NCBI GenBank assembly: GCA_002509745.1
Contig: DAWK01000036.1
Coordinates: 1 to 11,561 of the forward strand
Direction of reading: 5' to 3'
Origin: Methanobacteriaceae archaeon UBA349
GTDB taxonomy: Archaea; Methanobacteriota; Methanobacteria; Methanobacteriales; Methanobacteriaceae
DNA: 11,561 bases
Positions 1 through 6,268 of the stretch are shown in pieces. Numbering within the stretch: position 1 is the stretch's first letter; every line of letters starts with the position of its first letter. Position numbers and translations under genes: made by a program. The notes beneath the pieces were generated by a model. That model did no database searches, was not told the origin of the DNA, and saw only the letters and a list, made by a program, of their open reading frames with translations.

Positions 1-1185
1 TGTGGTGTTGGTTCCAATGGCCATTATACATCCAGCTTGGGATATTTCATCTATGGAATTGGTCATGGCCCCGCTGCCGATGCTCATGGAAAGTCCCACC
101 ACCGAGGGGGCGTGACACAAACGGGCGCAGTGGTCAATGTGCGGGGACTTCATTAAAACCCTGGCGAACTTTTGAAAGATGTAATTCTCTTCATTGGTGC
201 ATTTAGCCGAGGAAATAGCAGCAAACTGACTTTTTTGGTACTGATTTTCGTCAAATTCGCTTTGGCAATATTCTAATAATTTTTCAGCCACCACATCCAG
301 AGCTTCTTCCCATTCCACTTCCTCAAAAACACCTTCTCTTTTAATAAGTGGTTTTTCGAGTCTTTCTGGATTGTTGACAAAATTAAACCCATATCTTCCC
401 TTGACACACAGTCGTCCTTTATTGGCTGGTCCTTGAGGGTCTCCTCGGACTCCCGTGATTTGATTTCCCCGGACTCCCAGGTAGATTCCGCATCCCACAC
501 CACAATAGGTGCAGGTGGTTTTGATTTCCCGGGATGGTTCTAGTACGGCTTTGGGAACCAGGGCCCCTACTGGACAGGCCACCACGCACTCTCCGCAGGA
601 AACACAGTTAGAATCAAGGATGTCCCTATCTCCAAAGGTAATTATCTTGGTTTCATAGCCCCGGTAACCGAAATCAATGGCATTTACTCCTAAAATATCC
701 GCACAGGTTTGTACACAGACCCCACAGAGAATACACTTTTTAAGATCCCTTATAAAGAAGGGGTTGGACTCATCCAAGGGTATGTCGGAAAGGGATAATC
801 TGAAGTTTTCCATCTCCTTCTCATCCACCTTCAAATAGGCGGCCACTTCCTGAAGCCTACAATTATCTGATTGGGCACAGGAGAGACAATTTCTCTCGTG
901 GTTGGCAATTAAAAGAGATACTAACATCTTTCGAGTCTGATTTAGTTCTTTAGTATCAGTTTTAATATCCATGCCCTCTTCCACCCAGTTCTCACAGGCA
1001 GTGATCAGTCGGCCCTCGGCATTTTCCACCAGACACAAACGACAGGCCCCGTAAGGTTTGACCTGAGAGTTATAGCAAAGATTTGGAATATAAATACCAT
1101 TTTCTATGGCAGATTGTAGGATAGTAGTTCCTTCCAGTGCTTCAAACTCCAATCCATCCATTAAAAACTTTATTTTTTTCTTCAT
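1..1185 (-). CDS. fdhA: Formate dehydrogenase alpha subunit, NuoG-like N-terminus (3' part cut by window edge)
   Basis: The first 395 residues of a molybdopterin (Mo or W) formate dehydrogenase catalytic subunit; the rest lies left of base 1. Cysteine ligand sets appear in NuoG order: a 2Fe-2S domain (C37, C48, C51, C64), a His-Cys3 site (H96, C100, C103, C109), two 4Fe-4S sites (C151/154/157/161 and C194/197/200/204), then the cofactor-domain cluster (C225, C228, C232, C260) followed by VKG with the conserved Lys. Residues 353-358 read CARLCH. The Cys-His pair sits where selenium-type enzymes have Sec-His, which favours formate dehydrogenase over nitrate reductase, so C357 is the predicted metal ligand. 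It likely oxidises formate or reduces CO2 in the cytoplasm. The NuoG-like extension suggests a multi-subunit electron route; the partner (F420, NAD(P) or ferredoxin) cannot be seen. In-frame stops lie just upstream of the ATG, which has no clear SD. It diverges from mobB, whose product helps make its cofactor. Confidence 0.9.
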   Translation of the reverse strand, partial: MKKKIKFLMDGLEFEALEGTTILQSAIENGIYIPNLCYNSQVKPYGACRLCLVENAEGRLITACENWVEEGMDIKTDTKELNQTRKMLVSLLIANHERNCLSCAQSDNCRLQEVAAYLKVDEKEMENFRLSLSDIPLDESNPFFIRDLKKCILCGVCVQTCADILGVNAIDFGYRGYETKIITFGDRDILDSNCVSCGECVVACPVGALVPKAVLEPSREIKTTCTYCGVGCGIYLGVRGNQITGVRGDPQGPANKGRLCVKGRYGFNFVNNPERLEKPLIKREGVFEEVEWEEALDVVAEKLLEYCQSEFDENQYQKSQFAAISSAKCTNEENYIFQKFARVLMKSPHIDHCARLCHAPSVVGLSMSIGSGAMTNSIDEISQAGCIMAIGTNTT

Positions 1186-1210
1186 GTGAATCTTAAATCT
1201 TTTTTATTAC

Positions 1211-1239
1211 AATCCGACCTTATTAGGGGGGGTCAGATT
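1211..1239 (-). promoter_or_regulatory. Stem-loop or operator in the fdhA leader
   Basis: Nine-base arms (aatccgacc at 1211-1219 and ggtcagatt at 1231-1239) flank an 11-base spacer containing a run of G (C on the fdhA strand). As minus-strand RNA the arms pair fully, with one U-G wobble. The element lies 26-54 bases before the fdhA ATG, so it is either an mRNA leader hairpin or a dyad bound by a regulator. It stands out because the surrounding DNA is almost pure A/T. Confidence 0.45.
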
Positions 1240-1640
1240 ATATTTTTAATAGTTAATTAAAATCGGCAATTATTTATTTTATAAGTCTTTTAGTTTATAA
1301 TATATAAGTTAAATTATAGTCTATTGACCTTATTTTTAGTTTTGATTTAAATTATTGACTTATAATCTAAATTAGTTTATTATAGACGTTATTATTGAAA
1401 TTTAATTCAATTTAATATCAGTTATGTTTATAATGAGAATTTTAATTTTTTAGGGAATTATTTTAATTAAAATAGGTTTCATTATCTTTAATGAAATTTA
1501 TAATATTATATTAATTGTTATTCTACTCCATTATTCTATAATTATTATAATTAACATAATGTATTTAACTACTATAACCTCGGTTATTTTATTTAAATGT
1601 GAATCAGTAGAGTGGATATTTATATTTATTAAACTTCGTT

Positions 1641-1646
1641 GGTGAT
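1641..1646 (+). promoter_or_regulatory. Shine-Dalgarno site of mobB
   Basis: GGTGAT lies four bases before the mobB ATG and complements the archaeal 16S rRNA 3' end. It fixes the start at 1651. Confidence 0.7.
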
Positions 1647-1650
1647 GTAA

Positions 1651-2346
1651 ATGAAAATATTAGGAGTCATGGGAACCAAAGATACCGGTAAAACAACTTT
1701 AGTGACTAAAATTGTTGAAAAACTGGTTCAAAAACAATATAAAGTGGGAACGGCCAAATACAGCCACGTTACATTTGACCTAGCTGATAGAGACACTGGT
1801 AGACACCGCCAGGCCGGTGCTCAAATCGTGATTGGGACGGGAAAAGAGACTTTTATTCTATTTGACCATCCACAGGAACTGGAAAAAATTATCTCCACCA
1901 TCGAGTTCAATGACGGGCTGGACTTTCTAATACTAGAAGGATTTAAGACCTCGAAATTTGCCAAGTTTTCTGTTTCTGATTTAAAAGACGAATACACCAT
2001 CCAGCAGGTTGATGTAAATACTATGGACGAAGATAAAATTGATGAACTGGTTAAGCTGGTTGAAGAGAGGAGTTACGGCCTCTTGCAGGATCTTAACTGT
2101 GGGAAGTGTGGTTTTGACTCCTGCTATGAATTCGCCACCGCCAAGGTACAGGGCCAGGCCCCAGATGTTGACTGTAAGAGTCAGTTTAGGCAGGCCTTAT
2201 TGCAAGTCAATGGTCAGAGGATACCTTTAAACCCCTTTGTACAAAATATAATCTCTAAAACCGTTACGGGGATGGTGGATTCCCTGGACAAAGACTCGGA
2301 GTCACTGGACAGCATCGAGTTAATGGTGCGCCATAAGAAGAAATAG
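1651..2346 (+). CDS. mobB: MobB, GTP-binding molybdopterin-guanine dinucleotide protein fused to an Fe-S domain
   Basis: 231 residues. The N-terminal half (about 1-140) is a MobB P-loop domain: Walker A GTKDTGKTT at 8-16, and the family-typical acidic strand DFLILEGFK at 91-99. MobB acts with MobA in attaching GMP to molybdopterin, giving the bis-MGD cofactor that formate dehydrogenases use. The C-terminal part (about 145-210) is extra relative to bacterial MobB (about 170 residues): C150, C153, C158 and C175 follow the CxxCxxxxC...C spacing of small 4Fe-4S modules of the RnfB/CO-dehydrogenase-gamma kind (PF04060-like), then a conserved-looking NPFVQNII segment. GGTGAT lies four bases before the ATG, so the start is secure. 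It faces away from fdhA. The role of the Fe-S module is unknown; redox or metal sensing, or docking to a target enzyme, are guesses. Confidence 0.88.
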   Translation: MKILGVMGTKDTGKTTLVTKIVEKLVQKQYKVGTAKYSHVTFDLADRDTGRHRQAGAQIVIGTGKETFILFDHPQELEKIISTIEFNDGLDFLILEGFKTSKFAKFSVSDLKDEYTIQQVDVNTMDEDKIDELVKLVEERSYGLLQDLNCGKCGFDSCYEFATAKVQGQAPDVDCKSQFRQALLQVNGQRIPLNPFVQNIISKTVTGMVDSLDKDSESLDSIELMVRHKKK

Positions 2347-2404
2347 GGAATAACACAATTTAAATCCACTTCTGGAAATAGAGAAACACTGATGGACGAT
2401 AAAA

Positions 2405-2438
2405 TATAATTTTTTTCTATTTTATTTCCCATTTTTTT
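2405..2438 (+). terminator. T-rich terminator after mobB
   Basis: Three closely spaced T tracts (six to eight T each, around 2410-2416, 2418-2427 and 2432-2438) lie about 60 bases past the mobB stop. Archaeal RNA polymerase terminates at such oligo-T tracts without needing a hairpin. The position between two genes with separate leaders fits, but readthrough is possible. Confidence 0.5.
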
Positions 2439-2527
2439 AAAATAATTATGTCTATTTTTACAGGAATAATGACAAATAAATGCCATATTATGTATTATAT
2501 GCCCATAAACAATAAAGGACTGATTAA

Positions 2528-3301
2528 ATGACTATCAAAGATTTTGACGGCAATGTGGATGCCCAGTATTTGCAGGCCATGGCACAAATGCTGCAGGATT
2601 TGAAAGAAACCTCTTACCAGATGATGAATTTAAAAAAAGATAGCATAGTACTGGATGTAGGGTGTGGGCCTGGAGTGGACGCTTATAATATCTCCCAAAT
2701 ATTATCTGCTGAAGGTAGAATAATTGGTCTGGATAACGATCCCCAAATGATCAAAGAAGCTGAGAATAATTATAATGAATCTAATCTGGAATTTGTCCCG
2801 GGCGATGTTAAAAATCTCCCCTACCCCGATGAATTTTTCGATGCTGTGCGTGCAGAAAGGCTCTTTCAGGTGCTTCCAGAAGAATTTGACCATACTGAGG
2901 TCCTGCAGGAGATGATGCGAGTCACCAAAAATGGTGGGGCCATAGTCCTGGCGGATGCTGACTGGGGTTCTGCCTCGGTGGGCTATGATGACTACGAACT
3001 CACCAACCGACTTTTGCATTTCTTTGCCAATGTCTGCCGGCCCAACGGATTTTCAGGAAGGGAATTCTTGGGACTGATGAAGAGAAACGGGCTGGAAGTG
3101 GTAGATATGGAATCCCAACCGGTTATAACCCTGGACTTCCATGAAACTGTCTTTGGTGAGTGGTTGACCCGGGAGGCACTGGAGCATGATGTGGCCACCC
3201 CCGAAGAAATGGATGCCTGGAATAAGGATCTCCATGAGAAAAGCGAAAAGGGCGAATTTTATTCCTGTATAAATATGGTTATGGTGGCGGGGATTAAATA
3301 A
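2528..3301 (+). CDS. Class I SAM-dependent methyltransferase, substrate unknown
   Basis: 257 residues with a Rossmann-fold methyltransferase core of the UbiE/Methyltransf_11 type. Motif I VLDVGCGPG spans 41-49 (SAM glycine loop), the acidic residue ending strand 2 is D69 (GLDND), and the GDVKNLPYPDEFFDAV block at 92-107 corresponds to motifs II/III. A variable C-terminal region (about 170-257) should hold the substrate-binding part. There is no signal peptide or membrane helix, so it is a soluble cytoplasmic enzyme. An AGGA-type SD lies about eight bases upstream of the ATG. It sits between mobB and moaA on the same strand but has its own 180-base upstream spacer with a TATA-like element near 2485-2500, so a shared operon is uncertain. 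It lacks an obvious arsenite-binding Cys set. The substrate could be a small molecule (quinone-like, pterin or coenzyme); nothing in the sequence decides. Confidence 0.85.
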   Translation: MTIKDFDGNVDAQYLQAMAQMLQDLKETSYQMMNLKKDSIVLDVGCGPGVDAYNISQILSAEGRIIGLDNDPQMIKEAENNYNESNLEFVPGDVKNLPYPDEFFDAVRAERLFQVLPEEFDHTEVLQEMMRVTKNGGAIVLADADWGSASVGYDDYELTNRLLHFFANVCRPNGFSGREFLGLMKRNGLEVVDMESQPVITLDFHETVFGEWLTREALEHDVATPEEMDAWNKDLHEKSEKGEFYSCINMVMVAGIK

Positions 3302-3335
3302 AGAGTTTCTGGTCTTATTTTAGATAATTTCTAAA

Positions 3336-3395
3336 CCTATCAATTTTTCTTCATTATTATTTTTAAAATTATGTGATACAATCCTATCAATTTTT
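3336..3395. repeat. 13-base direct repeat, two copies
   Basis: The 13-base word cctatcaattttt occurs at 3336-3348 and again at 3383-3395, 47 bases apart, between the methyltransferase and moaA. Its T run may act as a terminator for the upstream gene (a further T-rich stretch runs to about 3365). Given the AT-rich background it may be partly fortuitous. Confidence 0.45.
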
Positions 3396-3409
3396 ATAGT
3401 AAAAACAAA

Positions 3410-3433
3410 AATATCGATATTACTTATAAATAC
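3410..3433 (+). promoter_or_regulatory. moaA promoter with palindrome next to the TATA-like box
   Basis: A TATA-like box (acttataaatac, 3422-3433) lies about 90 bases before the moaA ATG; a second candidate, ttttataaaat, is near 3436-3446. Directly upstream, overlapping the expected BRE position, is the perfect 12-base palindrome AATATCGATATT (3410-3421). This placement would let a bound dimer block TFB/TBP, but the palindrome may be incidental in such AT-rich DNA. Confidence 0.4.
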
Positions 3434-3521
3434 AGTTTTATAAAATAGTGTTTAAATTAATTTTATACTTAAAAAAGGCAGTCCAATACTGTCCCCTAAA
3501 AAATCCAGCTGTTGATAAGAA

Positions 3522-4460
3522 ATGGAAATAGAAAATAAAGTCCAGGACCCATTTAAAAGGCCAGTGATTTCCCTCAGGATATCCATAACCAGCCGCTGCA
3601 ATGTGAATTGCCTTTACTGTCACCACGATGGCATAATGCCTCAAACTGAGGAAATGACCGCGGACGAGATATTCAGAATAGCTCAAGTGGCCCGAAGGAT
3701 AGGTATTCGCAAGATAAGACTCTCTGGAGGAGAGCCACTTATCAGGCCAGACATAGTGGAGATTGTAGAGAAAATATCTACCCTGGACTTTAAAGACGTT
3801 TCCATAACCACCAATGGGACACTAATGGAACGCTATGCTGAAAAACTGGTAAAATCTGGGCTAAATCGGGTGAATGTAAGTCTGGACACCCTCAATCCAG
3901 AAACCTATAAATTCATCACCACTAAGAATTACCTGGAAAGTGCTAAAAATGGAATAAGAGCCGCAGCTCAGGCCGGTATGGACCCGGTTAAAGTGAACAT
4001 GGTGGTTATGAAGGACCTCAACCACGAGGAAATATGGGACATGTTTAACTTCTGTAAGGAAAATAATGCAGTTTTGCAACTCATAGAACTTTTAAAAACA
4101 GAAAGCTGTCCGGATACGGAATTCATAGACCAGTACCACTATGAAATGGAAGACCTAGAAGAAGAACTGGCCCAAACCGCCGATAAGGTCAAGACCAGGG
4201 ACTTCATGCAGGATCGAAAGAAGTACTACGTGGATGACGGGGAAATAGAGATTGTTAAACCCATGGATAACACCGAGTTTTGTAAAAACTGTACTCGTTT
4301 GCGTATAACCCCTGATGGGAAGATTAAACCATGTTTACTGCGGAATGATAATTTAGTAGATATTATTGGGGCCATTCGGAATGGTGCGGATATGGAAGAG
4401 CTGAAGAAGATCTTCATTGATGCAATTGACAATAGAGAGCCTTATTATGGTGGTTGTTGA
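3522..4460 (+). CDS. moaA: MoaA, GTP 3',8-cyclase (radical SAM)
   Basis: 312 residues, the usual size for archaeal MoaA. It catalyses the first step of molybdopterin synthesis, converting GTP to 3',8-cyclo-7,8-dihydro-GTP. The radical SAM CxxxCxxC motif is C26, C30, C33 in [10 protein letters not shown], the SAM-contacting GGEP is at 69-72, and the second, GTP-binding 4Fe-4S cluster has C254, C257 and C271 within [18 protein letters not shown]. Conserved basic residues there fit GTP binding. The protein ends YYGGC: the C-terminal Gly-Gly typical of MoaA is followed by one extra cysteine. The start has no strong SD (only a weak GTTGATAA upstream), but the reading begins sensibly before the SPASM/radical SAM core. 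The same pathway is represented by mobB upstream, and a user of the cofactor by fdhA. Confidence 0.95.
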   Translation: MEIENKVQDPFKRPVISLRISITSRCNVNCLYCHHDGIMPQTEEMTADEIFRIAQVARRIGIRKIRLSGGEPLIRPDIVEIVEKISTLDFKDVSITTNGTLMERYAEKLVKSGLNRVNVSLDTLNPETYKFITTKNYLESAKNGIRAAAQAGMDPVKVNMVVMKDLNHEEIWDMFNFCKENNAVLQLIELLKTESCPDTEFIDQYHYEMEDLEEELAQTADKVKTRDFMQDRKKYYVDDGEIEIVKPMDNTEFCKNCTRLRITPDGKIKPCLLRNDNLVDIIGAIRNGADMEELKKIFIDAIDNREPYYGGC

Positions 4461-4479
4461 AAAATTAATAATTAAAACC

Positions 4480-4506
4480 TTTTTTAAAAACAGTATATAC
4501 TTTTTA
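4480..4506 (+). terminator. Possible T-rich terminator after moaA
   Basis: A T6 tract at 4480-4485 and a T5 tract at 4501-4505 follow the moaA stop within 50 bases, consistent with archaeal oligo-T termination. It is weak evidence because the whole region is AT-rich. Confidence 0.35.
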
Positions 4507-4799
4507 GCTTAATATGTAATTTCATAATTAAAACAAATTATATTAGCAAAATGAACATTAAAAGAATAAATGAGAGTAAACTTTTGAGTCCATCATTTTG
4601 AGTAATTTTAGAATTATTTCTGACATTAAAATTCACAGGCAAAATAAAAAATAATAAATTGTTATTATTATTGTGATAAGTTAGTTGAATAACATGAAGT
4701 ATTTGATTTGGGAAATAAACGTTAATATTGTTTATTTTTTGAAACTAGACGACCTGGGATCCAATATTTACTCTATTTAATTTCAATATACTTTATAAA

Positions 4800-4886
4800 C
4801 TATGATGTAAGATTCAATACAAATCTAAATAATTCAAGAATGGTTCTGATAAGATCCAATACGGGAATATCCTTATTTATATTCAA
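4800..4886 (-). CDS. Possible 28-residue small protein with TTG start
   Basis: A short ORF beginning TTG with a strong SD (GAGAGGTGAT, 4891-4900) four bases before the start, and a TATA-like element (TTTATTTAAA on the minus strand, about 4941-4950) at a plausible distance. The peptide is hydrophobic/amphipathic, with a DLIRTILELFRFVLNL stretch that could form one helix. I recognise no family. Alternatives are the first codons of a decayed gene (possibly a transposase) or chance. Its only real support is the SD and promoter layout. Confidence 0.25.
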   Translation of the reverse strand: MNINKDIPVLDLIRTILELFRFVLNLTS

Positions 4887-4893
4887 GAAAATC

Positions 4894-4996
4894 ACCTCTC
4901 TTTGTACCAAATACGAAGAGCGAAATCTTTTGGAGTATAGTTTAAATAAAGGAATCGCTCTTCGACTAATTTATACTGTCCTCGTTCATGAGAGGT
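4894..4996. repeat. Imperfect inverted repeat around a TATA-like core
   Basis: Perfect 10-base inverted arms cgaagagcga (4914-4923) and tcgctcttcg (4955-4964) enclose a 31-base centre with a TATA-like tttaaataaa (4941-4950). Further out, acctctc (4894-4900) pairs with gagaggt (4990-4996); read outward on either strand both are GAGAGGT, an SD-like word. The right side can also fold alone: ctgtcctc (4976-4983) against gagg-t-acag (4992-5000). It may be a structured RNA, operator arms around a promoter, or the end of a decayed mobile element. Confidence 0.5.
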
Positions 4997-5261
4997 ACAG
5001 TTAGTCATCAATCCGATATACTATTCCATTATTTGGACATTCATTATAACAGTCCTATCTATACTTTGTAAGTAAGTTGTGAAAAGTAATGATTTCTATT
5101 TTTGAATTTCAAATATATTTCTTTACTTTATTTTTATCATCTCTTAAAAAACCTATTTTTTAGTTTATGTTCATATAATGGCCCTAAAATCTGTTTAAAT
5201 ATTTTATTTTTGAATAAAAAAAGTTAATATATTTATTTTAAAAAATTAGCGAATTAAAATT

Positions 5262-5431
5262 TTAAAGAAAGACATAAATCATTATTTCAGCCTTTTTCTT
5301 ACTGATAATCCCTACCATCTCCCCTATTCCAGGAAGCATAGATTCCCACATGGCCGTGAATATCATAAAGCACGCTTGGATATGGATAAGAGAGTATAAT
5401 CTTGTTTAGGACATATTGCACCAAATAGCAT
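5262..5431 (-). pseudogene. Possible gene remnant just downstream of the 5449 methyltransferase
   Basis: Two short reading frames overlap as ATGA. One runs 5431 to 5363 (22 residues, containing PKQDYTLLSISKRAL), the next 5366 to 5262 (34 residues, containing MWESMLPGIGEMVGIISKK). The DNA at 5290-5400 is clearly richer in G/C than its surroundings and resembles coding DNA in more than one frame, so a frameshifted, truncated gene is plausible. Neither frame has a recognisable SD. I recognise no family, and two real micro-ORFs or chance remain possible. Confidence 0.25.
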
Positions 5432-5448
5432 TAAAACTATTCAATATT

Positions 5449-6195
5449 TTATTTCTCCAATAAAAAATACCGGCCAAAATTAATATCTCCTTCTTCCAAC
5501 AACCTGAAACCGGCCTGGTCAAAGAGAGATCTCCATTCCTTTTTAGAGGTCATTAATAAAGAAAATACACTCATCACGGCAAAGGTGTGCAGGCCCGGCA
5601 CCGGAACAATAACCAGTAATTTTCCACCTTTTTTAAGAACCCTGAACAACTCAGCCAATCCAGAAAGTTTGGCCGGACCTAAATTATTCAACAAAAGGGC
5701 GCTGACCGCTGAATCAAAGCTATTATCCTCAAATTCCATGTGAGTTACATCCCCCTGGACTATGCGAACCCGGTTACTTATTCCCGCAATTTCCAGATTT
5801 TTCTCCAGCAAATCCCTTCCACCAGACATGGAGTCCACCTGGGGATCAAAGAGATCCAGGGCCACTATCTGTCCATTTTTCAATAATTTGGCCACTTCAA
5901 TGGTTACCCGGCCGGCGCCACACCCGGCATCCAGGACCAAGTCATTTGGTGAGGAAAATAAATCAACAAAGGGAAGGACCATATAATCGGGAGAGATTAC
6001 CTTGCGGGCCACCATACTCCCTATAACAAAGTTTACAGCCAGTAAAATAAAGGTCAGTGATAGAACCTGTAGATAAGGCCACCAGGTATTGAAAAATAGC
6101 ACTAAACTGGCCGCCAGAGAGATTATTCCCATAATCCTAAGGCCATAAATGAGACTATTGGTCTTATAATAGAATTCATATTGTTGTTTGTTCAT
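5449..6195 (-). CDS. Membrane-anchored class I SAM-dependent methyltransferase
   Basis: 248 residues from the chosen start. Two hydrophobic segments (about 17-36 and 42-62) form a membrane hairpin, followed by a Rossmann methyltransferase core: motif I VLDAGCGAG at 87-95, acidic D114 (ALDLFD) after strand 2, GDVTHMEFEDNSFDSAV at 148-164, and a GG-turn (LKKGGKLLVIV) at 187-197. The catalytic domain is most likely cytoplasmic, held at the membrane. The substrate is unknown; a lipid or membrane quinone-like compound is a guess from the anchor. The start is the ATG at 6195, because GGTGA lies five bases before it; the ATG at 6207, four codons earlier, has no SD. It follows the oxidoreductase gene by 73 bases on the same strand and may be co-transcribed with it. 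Confidence 0.83.
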   Translation of the reverse strand: MNKQQYEFYYKTNSLIYGLRIMGIISLAASLVLFFNTWWPYLQVLSLTFILLAVNFVIGSMVARKVISPDYMVLPFVDLFSSPNDLVLDAGCGAGRVTIEVAKLLKNGQIVALDLFDPQVDSMSGGRDLLEKNLEIAGISNRVRIVQGDVTHMEFEDNSFDSAVSALLLNNLGPAKLSGLAELFRVLKKGGKLLVIVPVPGLHTFAVMSVFSLLMTSKKEWRSLFDQAGFRLLEEGDINFGRYFLLEK

Positions 6196-6200
6196 TATTC

Positions 6201-6205
6201 TCACC
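6201..6205 (-). promoter_or_regulatory. Shine-Dalgarno site deciding the 5449-6195 methyltransferase start
   Basis: GGTGA on the minus strand, five bases before the ATG at 6195. It lies within the first codons of the longer reading that would start at 6207, so the shorter start is preferred. Confidence 0.6.
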
Positions 6206-6268
6206 ATTTTTTGTCTTTCATTATTTTAACTGCCGTTTTGGAGCTGAAAAACGTGTAGAAATACATTT

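Larger units (their letters stand above)
1186..1650. promoter_or_regulatory. Divergent AT-rich intergenic region between fdhA and mobB
   Basis: This 465-base gene-free stretch carries promoters for both flanking genes. Toward fdhA, TATA-like boxes appear around 1280-1310 (minus-strand TTATATATTATAAA and TTATAAAAT). Toward mobB, candidates are ttattttatttaaat near 1584-1598 and tatttatatttatt near 1618-1631. It also contains inverted repeats: 8-base arms at 1477-1484 and 1489-1496 with a 4-base loop, 6-base arms attgaa/ttcaat at 1394-1411, and ataacc/ggttat at 1574-1587 just before the mobB TATA candidate. No ORF with coding character was seen. Confidence 0.55.
4461..5448. other. 988-base region without a convincing gene
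   Basis: It separates the plus-strand moaA from the minus-strand cluster starting at 5449. Most is strongly AT-rich with frequent stops in all frames. Visible contents: a structured inverted repeat at 4894-4996 with tiny ORFs pointing outward from it, a 9-base direct repeat gatccaata at 4758-4766 and 4853-4861, and a more GC-rich patch at about 5290-5400 that may be a gene remnant. The two genes on either side converge, so no promoter for either is required here. A decayed insertion, a small RNA locus or a tiny gene are all possible. Confidence 0.6.

Noticed and set aside
115..117. Possible selenocysteine codon at the formate dehydrogenase active site
   Set aside because: The codon reads TGT (Cys) on the minus strand, not TGA, so no Sec insertion or recoding is needed.
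273..503. Minus-strand ORF of 76 codons
   Set aside because: It lies wholly inside the formate dehydrogenase reading frame on the same strand but in another frame. The fdhA frame has all family motifs, so this is a shadow.
2702..3019. Minus-strand ORF of 105 codons opposite the methyltransferase
   Set aside because: It overlaps a clear methyltransferase core on the other strand, shows no family pattern and has no supporting SD or context.
2528..3301. Arsenite methyltransferase (ArsM) assignment
   Set aside because: The core is similar in type, but the conserved arsenic-binding cysteine set is not evident, so only a general methyltransferase call is justified.
3438..3686. Minus-strand ORF of 82 codons across the moaA start
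   Set aside because: It overlaps the moaA radical SAM motif on the opposite strand, and its composition looks like antisense translation.
4758..4861. Direct repeat gatccaata as target-site duplication of an insertion
   Set aside because: Only nine bases, 95 bases apart, with no terminal inverted repeats inside and no transposase frame. Chance is the simpler reading.
4461..5448. tRNA, rRNA or CRISPR array in the long gene-free region
   Set aside because: No cloverleaf-like arm pattern with a TTC-type loop, no rRNA-like GC-rich stretch and no regularly spaced repeats were visible.
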